Shown piece after piece: positions 1-5,894 of a DNA stretch of 31,469 nt (within the stretch, counting starts at the first letter, position 1; each line of letters starts with the position of its first letter). The stretch is taken from the NCBI GenBank assembly GCA_964396685.1, contig CAYNFS010000014.1, forward strand, positions 1-31,469. The letters are read 5' to 3'. This DNA is from CAYNFS01 sp964396685 (GTDB lineage: Bacteria; Patescibacteriota; Doudnabacteria; UBA920; 2-01-FULL-46-14). The position numbers and the translations under genes are program-made. The notes beneath the pieces were generated by a model that made no database searches, was not told where the DNA came from, and saw only the letters and a list, made by a program, of their open reading frames with translations.

Positions 1-226
1 GATTAAGATCAGACACCATTCCTTGCTTTCCCACTCCTTCGAGCTCTGCAAGAGAAATACCTCTCTCGCTCAAGGCATGACCCCGCCGACCCGTAGTGAC
101 GCCTGTTACGACAATCTCCACTCCTGCTTGCCACAGAGCCTTCCGGGACTCAGCCTCCCGCATGTACCGCAAGACAGCCAAAGGCACATTGCCTAAACCT
201 AAAATTGCCAGTCTGACTTTTTTCAT
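1..226 (-). CDS. homoserine dehydrogenase-like protein, N-terminus (partial)
   Basis: The minus strand reads an open frame from ATG at 226 down to the contig edge (75 codons visible). It begins with a Rossmann NAD(P)-binding fold, ILGLGNVP, followed by GVEIVVTGVTTGRRGHAL and a segment resembling the GI(S/D)L(A/E) stretch after the first beta strands of homoserine dehydrogenases. That enzyme reduces aspartate semialdehyde to homoserine. The start is fixed by an AGAAAGGAGGG Shine-Dalgarno sequence just upstream (231-240). The catalytic domain lies outside the window, so another Rossmann oxidoreductase is possible. A TATAAT box and a CRP-type site lie upstream on the same strand. Confidence 0.55.
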   Translation of the reverse strand, partial: MKKVRLAILGLGNVPLAVLRYMREAESRKALWQAGVEIVVTGVTTGRRGHALSERGISLAELEGVGKQGMVSDLN

Positions 227-273
227 CTTCCCTCCTTTCTTTTTTCTTGGATTGTATTTTATCATTTGTTTTG

Positions 274-315
274 ATTATAGCACCGGATTTGTTGCTGACT
301 GTAATCCAGTTCACA
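274..315 (-). promoter_or_regulatory. CRP-type site S1 plus -10 box for the minus-strand gene
   Basis: Positions 300-315 read TGTAATCCAGTTCACA on the plus strand, a TGTRA-N6-TCACA dyad. On the minus strand a perfect TATAAT lies at 279-274, 28.5 bases from the dyad centre, without a good -35. This is close to the class II activator geometry (dyad near -41). Inferred target: the homoserine-dehydrogenase-like gene. The site is nearly identical to S5 at 5818-5833 (15 of 16 bases when S5 is read on the other strand). Confidence 0.45.
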
Positions 316-414
316 GATTATCTTACAGAAAAGTTTTATCATGATTTCAAGAGCATTAAGAGAAAGGGATAACAATATGCGATTTGCTGATGGAGACAAG
401 CAGGGAGGTTGCGG

Positions 415-759
415 GTGCTAGAAGACTTTTGTGAGGGATTTGTTGCAATGCAGATCCCTCCCGCTCCCCCCAAAGAATTGAAAATCGAACTTTATCGTTG
501 GGAAGGAAAATGGGGACCTTTTGAGATAAAATCAGTTTGCCATGAATGTGACATAAATGAGGCGATTCTAAAGGATTTTCAGAAACGATTTCCCCAAAAA
601 ATCGAATTGGTCATCAAACCTTGGCTGAACAACTGGCTAATGCTGCTCCTCCGACATTTTGCTTGGCATGCGCCCGTGGTAATCATGGATGGCAAAAAAA
701 TTTCGCAGGGCGTGGTGCTTCCTGGCGGGAAATTAAAAGAGTTACAGTCGAAAATTTGA
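415..759 (+). CDS. thioredoxin-fold protein with CHEC motif
   Basis: A protein of 114 residues with a CxxC pair (C42-H-E-C45) after a first beta strand (IELYRWEGKWGPF), and a later APVVIMDGKKISQG segment that looks like the cis-proline strand of thioredoxin/glutaredoxin folds. It is probably a small dithiol reductase or metal/thiol-handling protein. GTG at 415 has GGGAGG six bases upstream; ATG at 448 (GAGGG upstream) would give a 103-residue protein closer to a minimal fold, so the start is uncertain. It sits just before the arsR-merA operon but is separated from it by a strong promoter at 756. The substrate is unknown. Confidence 0.65.
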   Translation: MLEDFCEGFVAMQIPPAPPKELKIELYRWEGKWGPFEIKSVCHECDINEAILKDFQKRFPQKIELVIKPWLNNWLMLLLRHFAWHAPVVIMDGKKISQGVVLPGGKLKELQSKI

Positions 760-784
760 CATCCTATTTTTTTTAATTTATCAT
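756..784 (+). promoter_or_regulatory. sigma70-type promoter of the arsR-mer operon
   Basis: TTGACA at 756-761, a 17-base spacer and TATCAT at 779-784 form a near-consensus promoter. The expected start of transcription is about 791, only some 10 bases before the arsR ATG at 801, so the leader is very short and has no Shine-Dalgarno sequence. The -35 overlaps the stop codon of the preceding thioredoxin-fold gene. Confidence 0.75.
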
Positions 785-804
785 TTGAATACCTACTCAA
801 ATGA
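781..804 (+). promoter_or_regulatory. palindromic operator on the arsR promoter
   Basis: TCATTTGA (781-788) and TCAAATGA (797-804) form a perfect 8-base inverted repeat with an 8-base spacer. It covers the -10 box, the predicted transcription start and the arsR start codon. ArsR/SmtB repressors typically bind AT-rich dyads of this kind at their own promoters, so autorepression relieved by a thiophilic metal is the natural inference. Confidence 0.65.
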
Positions 805-1109
805 GAAAAGACAAGCAAGCGATAAAAAAAGAGCTAAAAAACAGCAAAGCTATCAAAGAATGCGCTTGTCGGTTTGGCGTGGTGGGCGACCCGACCCGGA
901 TGAAAATCTGCTGGCTGTTGCGCCATTATCCGGAACTTACAGTCAGTGAGATTGCGGAGCTTCTGGATGTTTCGATCTCTGCCGTATCTCATTCGCTGAA
1001 GAAACTGAAAGCATATGCGTTGGTCGAGTCCCGGCGGGATTTCCGACAGGTTTTTTACCGCCTCACTAATTCGAATTTTAACGAGGTCATTAAGCAGAGC
1101 TTGCCTTAA
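801..1109 (+). CDS. ArsR/SmtB-family transcriptional repressor
   Basis: A winged-helix protein of 102 residues: GDPTRMKICWLLRHYPELTV is the typical ArsR N-terminal helix region, followed by the helix-turn-helix VSEIAELLDVSISAVSHSLKKL and a wing (VESRRDFRQVFYRL). The classic ELCVCDL metal motif of ArsR/CadC is absent (here ELTVSEIAELL). Instead C21, C23 and C37 could form a thiolate site near the N-terminus. It is first in an operon with a Cys-rich peptide, a MerC-like protein and a MerA-like reductase, so Hg(II) or a related soft metal is the likely inducer. A palindrome overlaps its promoter. Confidence 0.85.
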   Translation: MRKDKQAIKKELKNSKAIKECACRFGVVGDPTRMKICWLLRHYPELTVSEIAELLDVSISAVSHSLKKLKAYALVESRRDFRQVFYRLTNSNFNEVIKQSLP

Positions 1110-1113
1110 ACCC

Positions 1114-1275
1114 ATGGTCAAAAAGTTTGAGAAGAATAGCAAAATCTTATATCAATGCGAGGAGTGCGGCCTATTTTATGCCGATCAAGATACCGCAAGA
1201 CAATGTCAGGCTTGGTGCAAAGAACACCAGAGCTGCAATTTAGAGATTATTAAACACGCAGTACAAAGTTTATGA
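1114..1275 (+). CDS. small Cys-rich protein of the mer operon
   Basis: A 53-residue protein from ATG 1114, which follows the arsR stop by four bases. Its five cysteines (C15, C18, C31, C35, C41) plus H38 are arranged as CEEC, then CxxxC, then C, which suggests a zinc-ribbon-like or metal-buffering fold. Its stop overlaps the start of the MerC-like gene (ATGA at 1272), so the two are translationally coupled. I do not recognise a named family with certainty. Delivery or chelation of Hg(II) is inferred only from cysteine content and operon position. Confidence 0.7.
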   Translation: MVKKFEKNSKILYQCEECGLFYADQDTARQCQAWCKEHQSCNLEIIKHAVQSL

Positions 1276-1676
1276 CACAAGCCTCGCATCGGCCGAATAT
1301 TCCCACCTGGCTGGCCCCGATTCTTGGCGCGGGTGCGGTTGGCGCCTGCCCGTTGTGCTGGATTGGCTCTGCCTCGCTTTTGACATACCTTGGACTGGGC
1401 GCTTTGATTCCTGTTTGGCGTTGGCTTGCGTTTGGTTTAATTGCCATCGGAGCCGTTGGGTTTCTGTTTGACTATCGAGCTCACAAAAATCCGAAACCGC
1501 TTATATTATTGCTCAGTGGTGCGATACTTCTTTATGTTGGTCGCTATGTATTTGCAAGTACCTGGGGTGCCTGGCAGATTTGGGGGCCCGGGGCCGTGGC
1601 AGTGCTGATTGCCGTGGTTTGGAACAAGCGCATGTTTAATAAGAAAGGAGAACACTTGTATGCCCAAAGCAGTTAA
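1272..1676 (+). CDS. MerC-like membrane protein
   Basis: A 134-residue protein with four predicted membrane segments (about residues 11-26, 31-45, 49-67 and 73-118) and a Cys pair, ACPLCW, at the edge of the first segment. Mercury transporters of the MerC/MerT group carry such a pair in their first helix to hand Hg(II) across the membrane. The start shares ATGA with the preceding stop, and its end overlaps the merA start by 17 bases. Other small four-helix proteins are possible, but the adjacent MerA-type reductase favours this reading. Confidence 0.65.
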   Translation: MTQASHRPNIPTWLAPILGAGAVGACPLCWIGSASLLTYLGLGALIPVWRWLAFGLIAIGAVGFLFDYRAHKNPKPLILLLSGAILLYVGRYVFASTWGAWQIWGPGAVAVLIAVVWNKRMFNKKGEHLYAQSS

Positions 1677-3048
1677 AAAGTTTGAAGTTCTTGTTTTAGG
1701 CTCGGGTATGGCCGGTATTCCGGCTATGCGGGCGGCAGCCCAAGCGCTTAAAAAAAACACTGCCGCGGTAATCGGCACGGAGCTTGGGGGAACGTGTCTT
1801 AATTTTGGCTGCATACCAAAGAAAGCACTTTACCACATAGCTCATCTAGTGGAAGAGATGGACACGTCAGCGAAGTACGGATTTTCAGTACAAAAGCAGT
1901 TTGATTTCAGCCGAGCCATGCAGTACAAAGAAGCAGTGATCAAAAGACTTGGAGGTTTGCGGCGAGAGTCAATGGAAGATTGGGGAGTGACTTTATTTGA
2001 CGGAGTGGCCAAATTTATTTCCCCGACCGTGGTTGAGCTTAATGATGGCGAGCGATTAACGGCTGATAAGATAATTATCGCCACTGGCGGTCAGCCGATC
2101 ATGCCGAGGATTGCGGGAATTGGTCATGCGATCACGAGTAAGGAGGTTTTGTCTCTCCCGAAACTGCCAGAAAGCATGCTGGTCGTCGGCACCGGCTATA
2201 TTGGCATGGAGTTTGCCTCAATTTATTCGGCTTTGGGTACAAAAGTCATCGCGGTTTCGCGCGGGCCGGAGCATATGAGCAATCTCTCCCGCGATGCGGC
2301 GGAAACCGTTCAGAAATACTTGGAAAACAAGGGCGTAGAGTTTTTGACTGATTCTGAATTGACAAAAATTGACTCCAAACAAGGCTCCAAACAAGCCGTG
2401 GTGAAAACCCCGTCGGGCGAAAAAACATTTGAAGTAGAGGAGGTGCTGGTCGCAATCGGCCGGAAGCCTGATACCAAAGAGCTGGGTCTGGATAAGGCCG
2501 GAGTGGAACTGGATGAGCAAGGGTTTATCAAGACTAATAAGTTTTACCAGACGACACAGAAGAATATTTATGCTGTGGGTGATGTAATTGGCGAGCCCCA
2601 GCTGACGGCCAAAGCCAACTACGACGGAGATTTGGCTGTACTCAACGCCTATGCGGAAAAACCGACTCCGAGAGATTATTCCGTGGTTTCTTACGTCGAA
2701 TACACCATGCCGGTAAGCGCGTCAGTTGGGGTAATTAAATCAGACGGAGACACTGGTTTTATGAAGGTTCCTTATAACCGTCTGCCGGCGGGCAATGCCA
2801 CTGGGAAAATAGAAGGATATATTAAACTGTTTTTTAATCGCAAAACTGACCAAATTGTCGGCGGGGAGATCGTTGGCGAGCACGCCGATGAACTGATCAA
2901 TTCATTCGCGTTCGCGGTGAAGGCAAAAATGACCCGCGAACAAGTCAACGAAGTTCTGGTATTTCATCCCTCATTTGCCGAAGGCCTTAAATTCGCCTCG
3001 CGCGGTGAAATTATTGGACATCAGGACGATAAGTCTTGTTGCGGATAA
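1660..3048 (+). CDS. merA: mercuric reductase-type flavoprotein (MerA-like)
   Basis: A 462-residue class I pyridine nucleotide-disulfide oxidoreductase. It shows the FAD motif GSGMAG (14-19), the redox pair GGTCLNFGCIPKK (C46, C51), an NAD(P) motif VVGTGYIGMEFAS, the second FAD motif YAVGDVIG, and a dimerisation domain with VFHPSFAEGLKFAS. The C-terminus ends KSCCG; a vicinal Cys pair at the tail is the mark of mercuric reductase and takes part in Hg(II) hand-over. The N-terminal heavy-metal domain found in many MerA proteins is absent. The start at 1660 follows AAAGGAG. A lipoamide-dehydrogenase-like enzyme is the alternative, but the tail and the operon argue for MerA. Confidence 0.78.
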   Translation: MPKAVKKFEVLVLGSGMAGIPAMRAAAQALKKNTAAVIGTELGGTCLNFGCIPKKALYHIAHLVEEMDTSAKYGFSVQKQFDFSRAMQYKEAVIKRLGGLRRESMEDWGVTLFDGVAKFISPTVVELNDGERLTADKIIIATGGQPIMPRIAGIGHAITSKEVLSLPKLPESMLVVGTGYIGMEFASIYSALGTKVIAVSRGPEHMSNLSRDAAETVQKYLENKGVEFLTDSELTKIDSKQGSKQAVVKTPSGEKTFEVEEVLVAIGRKPDTKELGLDKAGVELDEQGFIKTNKFYQTTQKNIYAVGDVIGEPQLTAKANYDGDLAVLNAYAEKPTPRDYSVVSYVEYTMPVSASVGVIKSDGDTGFMKVPYNRLPAGNATGKIEGYIKLFFNRKTDQIVGGEIVGEHADELINSFAFAVKAKMTREQVNEVLVFHPSFAEGLKFASRGEIIGHQDDKSCCG

Positions 3049-3071
3049 ACAATTTGGTTTTGCAAATCAAG

Positions 3072-3100
3072 ACACTCCCCCGGCCCGGGGAGTGTGTTTT
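3072..3100 (+). terminator. Rho-independent terminator of the mer operon
   Basis: ACACTCCCC (3072-3080) pairs with GGGGAGTGT (3087-3095) around a six-base loop; TTTT follows at 3097-3100. It lies 24 bases after the merA stop. Confidence 0.85.
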
Positions 3101-3108
3101 AGTTCACA
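3093..3108 (+). promoter_or_regulatory. CRP-type site S2 upstream of the HAD gene
   Basis: TGTGTTTTAGTTCACA matches TGTGA-N6-TCACA with one mismatch and agrees with S5 (read on its other strand) at 13 of 16 bases. It overlaps the 3' side of the mer terminator, and no -10 box stands at the class II distance, so this is the weakest of the five sites. A separate inverted repeat, TTCACAG (3103) / CTGTGAA (3134), could form a hairpin in the leader. Confidence 0.3.
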
Positions 3109-3163
3109 GAAGCTGCACCATAGATAATGCAAACTGTGAATGCAAACCAATCAGGAGGAACGA

Positions 3164-3823
3164 ATGCGAAAACGAGCAGTATTGTGGGATATGGATGGGG
3201 TGTTGGTGCCAACCGAACCCTTGCGGGCCAAGGCCCACGCTGAGACTGTGAGAAGATTCGGCGGCAATGTTCCCGAGACTTTTTATCTGGAAATTGGCGG
3301 TGCGGGCCGGGCGCACGAGGAAGTTCGGAGCATATTCATGAGCGCAGGCGGAATTATCAAAGTTCCGACAGAAGAGTACGCCAAGGTTTTCCAAAGCTAT
3401 TTTAGGCAATTGCTTTGCGGCATTCTGCCAAATCCAGGGGTTTTGGGAGCGCTTTCCGTGCTCTGGACGAGGAGCCACCTTATGGGTGTCGTTTCCTCAA
3501 GTTCAGCGGAAGAGGTAAATTTTATCCTTCAGGAATCCGGTCTTGACCGATTCGGTTTTTTTGGCGCCGTTGTCACTGGGGACGACGTGACGAACAGGAA
3601 ACCGGCACCGGATGCGTACCTGCTGGCATTGGCAAGGTTTAGTATCGAGGCAGAACATGCTATCGCCGTGGAGGATTCCGAATCAGGGATCGGGTCTGCA
3701 GTAAGCGCCGGTATTCGAACAATCGCTTTTCGCCACGAATACAATGCGGACCAAGACTTCTCCAGAGCCTCCAGAGTCGTAACAACTCTCAAAGGATTAG
3801 AGGAAATTTTGAGCGACTTGTGA
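3164..3823 (+). CDS. HAD-superfamily phosphatase/phosphomutase (beta-PGM-like)
   Basis: A 219-residue HAD hydrolase with motif I WDMDGVLVP (D9 nucleophile, D11), motif II VVSSSS, motif III lysine in NRKPAPD, and motif IV VEDSESGIGSA. The helical cap inserted after motif I and this EDS motif place it in the beta-phosphoglucomutase/sugar phosphatase subgroup. Candidate substrates are small sugar phosphates; sequence alone cannot choose. ATG 3164 follows AGGAGG. It is GC-rich with strong initiation signals, like the SIS gene downstream, and differs in style from the housekeeping genes. CRP-type dyads lie on both sides. Confidence 0.82.
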   Translation: MRKRAVLWDMDGVLVPTEPLRAKAHAETVRRFGGNVPETFYLEIGGAGRAHEEVRSIFMSAGGIIKVPTEEYAKVFQSYFRQLLCGILPNPGVLGALSVLWTRSHLMGVVSSSSAEEVNFILQESGLDRFGFFGAVVTGDDVTNRKPAPDAYLLALARFSIEAEHAIAVEDSESGIGSAVSAGIRTIAFRHEYNADQDFSRASRVVTTLKGLEEILSDL

Positions 3824-3834
3824 TCAAGATCACA
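3819..3834 (+). promoter_or_regulatory. CRP-type site S3, perfect dyad
   Basis: TGTGATCAAGATCACA is a perfect TGTGA-N6-TCACA dyad that closely resembles the enterobacterial CRP consensus. It overlaps the stop codon of the HAD gene. The same bases make a 6-bp hairpin (GTGATC-AA-GATCAC), but the following T-run begins about ten bases later, too far for a classic terminator. The only -10-like box, TATCCG at 3851, is 24.5 bases from the centre, so activation geometry is not evident. Confidence 0.5.
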
Positions 3835-3856
3835 CATTTCGCTCTTTTTTTATCCG

Positions 3857-4043
3857 CCTCCGCCCGAAAACCAAGGGCTTGCCCGTGGTTGAAGGGCGGT
3901 ACGAGTGAGGCACGTGATAATTGCATGGCGTTGAGCTTCGGCGGATTTAAGCGCGAGATCCAAGGCGGGTATGGGACACCACGGCTTCTTGACCGTCCGT
4001 AGCTTCCAAGCGAAGGAGGTTAGCCGTGGGGCTCCATTTTTTT
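3857..4043 (+). ncRNA. candidate structured RNA of unknown class
   Basis: This GC-rich 187-base stretch lies in the 314-base gap between the HAD and SIS genes and has no convincing reading frame. Visible pairings: CCGCCC (3860-3865) with GGGCGG (3894-3899), enclosing a CCAAGGGC/GCCCGTGG hairpin (3871-3888, one mismatch); and CCACGGCT (3979-3986) with AGCCGTGG (4022-4029). The 3' side of the latter can instead pair AGCC (4022-4025) with GGCT (4030-4033), extended by GG/CC, directly before a T-run (4037-4043), giving a terminator-like alternative. I do not recognise it as RNase P RNA, tmRNA, 6S, SRP RNA or a known riboswitch. It may only be decayed coding DNA. Confidence 0.3.
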
Positions 4044-4048
4044 GTAAT

Positions 4049-4091
4049 TGTAATCCAATTAACAGCATCAGGGTGAATATTGAGTTAAGCT
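4049..4091 (+). promoter_or_regulatory. CRP-type site S4 and -10 box of the SIS gene
   Basis: TGTAATCCAATTAACA (4049-4064) matches S1 at 14 of 16 bases. TAAGCT (4086-4091) lies 29.5 bases from the dyad centre, which puts the dyad at -41.5 from a start near 4098: class II activator geometry. There is no good -35. The same TAAGCT -10 box is used by the rpsP and DUF433 promoters in this window. Confidence 0.5.
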
Positions 4092-4137
4092 CTAAATGGA
4101 TCATACAGAAATGGTCCAAAATTTCTAGGAGGAAACC

Positions 4138-4920
4138 ATGAAAGAGAACAAACGTTGGACACCGGAAAAGGAAATTAACCGGGAAACCGTCGGGATTGGC
4201 TCTTGGTCAACCAGGGAGATCATCGAGCACCGCATCAAAGAGACGATCAGAATCTTCGATGCACTACTGAACGCGCTTCCCAGGCTCGAGGCCGCTACCG
4301 CGATCATTACTGATCGAGCCCGAAAAGGCGGAAAGATCATCACTATCGGCGCTGGCGGTAGCGGGGTGGCGGGAATGAGTGTCATGCGGGAGCTCCCGCA
4401 AAACCACCGGGACATTGATCCAAAACAGTTCACCTATCACGTCACTGGCGGCCCGGCGATATTCGGACCTTTGGGCTGTGAAGAGCTTGAGGACAGTGCG
4501 GAAGAAGGCTGCAAGGATGTGGTCGAGCTTGGCATCACGGACAAAGACGTCGTTATCTGCATCAGCGCAACGGGCCGAACTCCCTATACCCGAGCTGTCG
4601 CCGCCGAAAGCCGATCCCTGGGAGCGTACACGATTGGCCTTCTGTGCCAGACCGAAACAGAATTGGAAGGCGAAGTTGATTTGCCGATCGTCTTGAAAAT
4701 CGGACCGGAGATGTTCGTGGGTGCTACTTGCGAGAAGGCCGCCTCGGCGCAAAAAGACGCTCTGGATGCAATCTTCGACGCAGTAGTCGTGCGGCTTGGA
4801 ATAACGGACGATAATCGTACTCGTGCACGGCTCATCCACGAGAAAGCCCGCATCCGGGAACAGTTTTTCACCACGACGGCTCGCCAGATCCTGGCCTCCG
4901 AAGACAGCTACCGGGTATGA
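4138..4920 (+). CDS. SIS-domain protein, MurQ (MurNAc-6-phosphate etherase)-like
   Basis: A 260-residue sugar isomerase-fold protein. The phosphosugar loop GAGGSGVAG (71-79) is followed by E85, aligned with the first catalytic glutamate of MurQ. GGPAIFG...EELEDSAEEG (104-124) carries E118, near the second. SATGRTPYTRAV and GPEMFVGATCEKAASAQK correspond to the MurQ signatures IAASGRTPY and GPEV-GSTR-KAGTAQK. MurQ cleaves the lactyl ether of MurNAc-6-phosphate during cell-wall recycling. The protein is about 40 residues shorter than MurQ, mainly at the C-terminus, so a related etherase/isomerase or a sensor is possible. ATG 4138 follows AGGAGG; a CRP-type site precedes it. Confidence 0.75.
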   Translation: MKENKRWTPEKEINRETVGIGSWSTREIIEHRIKETIRIFDALLNALPRLEAATAIITDRARKGGKIITIGAGGSGVAGMSVMRELPQNHRDIDPKQFTYHVTGGPAIFGPLGCEELEDSAEEGCKDVVELGITDKDVVICISATGRTPYTRAVAAESRSLGAYTIGLLCQTETELEGEVDLPIVLKIGPEMFVGATCEKAASAQKDALDAIFDAVVVRLGITDDNRTRARLIHEKARIREQFFTTTARQILASEDSYRV

Positions 4921-4946
4921 AACAAGCCCGTGTCCAGTCTAAATAC

Positions 4947-4994
4947 GCCACCTTTTGAACTGTTATCCCAGTTCTCGAAGGTGGCTTTCTTTTT
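4947..4994 (+). terminator. terminator after the SIS gene
   Basis: GCCACCTT (4947-4954) pairs with AAGGTGGC (4978-4985), and within it GAACTG (4957-4962) pairs with CAGTTC (4969-4974). TTTCTTTTT follows. Confidence 0.85.
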
Positions 4995-5027
4995 GCCAAA
5001 ATGTTAAGATAAAATCAAAATATTGCT

Positions 5028-5738
5028 ATGCAGCTTGAAGTCCTAAAAAATTTTCCTTTGTTTCAAAATTTGCCGCAAGAAGCGCTGGTAGAATTCGCCA
5101 GGCTTTGCGTCGACCGGAGTTTTGAAAAAAATGAGATGATTTATTTGCGCGGTGAAACGGAAGGCCGAACTTTTTTCTTGATTTCCGGGGAAGTCCGTCT
5201 TTATCGATCTTCCGCCGGTGAGAAAGTTGTGATTCAGGTTTTAAGGCCCGGGGAAATTTTTGGGGATTTCTCATTCGTGGGGCATCCCTCTGACCTTCTT
5301 TCAGAAAATTATGCTCAAACCACCCACCCCACCAAGGTTTGCGTGATCATGTCCAGTGACCTTGGCAAGCTACTTGCCAGATTTCCCGTCCTGGCCATGG
5401 TCATGTTGGTTACTTTGCGAAACCGTTTGCATCAAACCGAGAGTAAAATCAAAGACTTGGCGTTATCAACTGCTCGAACCCGAGTCATAAATGAGCTTAT
5501 TCGCTATGCCTCAAGCCATGGCAAAGCCGCAAACGGCTTTTATGAAATTGAGGACAAACTTACCCACCAGTCTTTGGCCGAGATGACCGGGCTGACCCGA
5601 GAAACCGTAACCAAAACTTTAAATTCTTTGGAAGAAGATGGCTTTATTTCGTACCAGCCCGACAGGACACTCCGCCTCAATCGCGACAAAATTTTAAACG
5701 ACTGCATGGACTGCATCCAGTTGGCAAAATCCATGTAA
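5028..5738 (+). CDS. Crp/Fnr-family transcriptional regulator
   Basis: A 236-residue regulator with an N-terminal cyclic-nucleotide-binding-type beta roll (RPGEIFGDFSFVG, 73-85), a dimer helix (about 115-150) and a winged helix (about 178-217). The recognition helix reads TRETVTKTL with R191 and E192 at the positions of E. coli CRP R180 and E181, and K196 for R185, predicting TGTGA-type half sites. The R-S pair that binds cAMP phosphate in CRP is missing (LSENYAQ), so cAMP is unlikely to be the effector. C27, C105 and a C-terminal C226-MD-C229 pair could sense redox or metals. A TAAGAT -10 box at 5005 predicts a short leader with no Shine-Dalgarno. Five CRP-type dyads surround the gene. Confidence 0.88.
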   Translation: MQLEVLKNFPLFQNLPQEALVEFARLCVDRSFEKNEMIYLRGETEGRTFFLISGEVRLYRSSAGEKVVIQVLRPGEIFGDFSFVGHPSDLLSENYAQTTHPTKVCVIMSSDLGKLLARFPVLAMVMLVTLRNRLHQTESKIKDLALSTARTRVINELIRYASSHGKAANGFYEIEDKLTHQSLAEMTGLTRETVTKTLNSLEEDGFISYQPDRTLRLNRDKILNDCMDCIQLAKSM

Positions 5739-5761
5739 CAAACCGAAATGCTCTTGTAAGC

Positions 5762-5802
5762 CGTCCATTCGTCCGCCTTAGGCGGATCAGGGCGTTTTTT
5801 TT
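5762..5802 (+). terminator. terminator carrying a palindromic element in its loop
   Basis: CGTCC (5762-5766) pairs with GGGCG (5790-5794, one wobble) right before an eight-T run. The loop contains a second perfect hairpin, TCCGCC-TTA-GGCGGA (5772-5786). The same TCCGCC-N3-GGCGGA unit recurs at 18781, 21509 and 24072, so a mobile or spreading palindrome appears to have entered the terminator loop without destroying it. Confidence 0.75.
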
Positions 5803-5817
5803 ATTTTTATAAAACCT

Positions 5818-5860
5818 TGTGAACTAGATTACAGCAACTATTTTTAAGGACCGGTACAAT
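5818..5860 (+). promoter_or_regulatory. CRP-type site S5 and -10 box of the glutaredoxin operon
   Basis: TGTGAACTAGATTACA (5818-5833) is TGTGA-N6-TTACA; read on the other strand it differs from S1 at one of 16 bases. TACAAT (5855-5860) lies 29.5 bases from its centre, placing the dyad at -41.5 from a start near 5867. The -35 region (CAGCAA) is poor, as expected for an activator-dependent class II promoter. Confidence 0.55.
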
Positions 5861-5894
5861 GCCAGTAGAAACATTAATTTGAAGGACAAATAAT

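Noticed and set aside
96..344. Plus-strand frame of 82 residues near the left edge
   Set aside because: It lies across the minus-strand homoserine-dehydrogenase-like gene and its promoter; that strand has a strong ribosome site and clear motifs, this one has none.
2218..2520. Overlapping minus-strand frames inside merA
   Set aside because: Shadows of a well-supported flavoprotein with all motifs in the plus frame.
3820..3850. GTGATC-AA-GATCAC hairpin as a terminator for the HAD gene
   Set aside because: The T-run begins about ten bases after the stem; a CRP-type dyad explains the exact sequence better.
3857..4043. RNase P RNA, tmRNA, SRP RNA or glmS ribozyme identity for the GC-rich gap
   Set aside because: Hallmark sequences of these RNAs were looked for and not seen.
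3850..4119. Minus-strand frame of 89 residues over the candidate RNA
   Set aside because: Low-complexity, no motif or ribosome site; base pairing explains the region better, though a decayed gene is not excluded.
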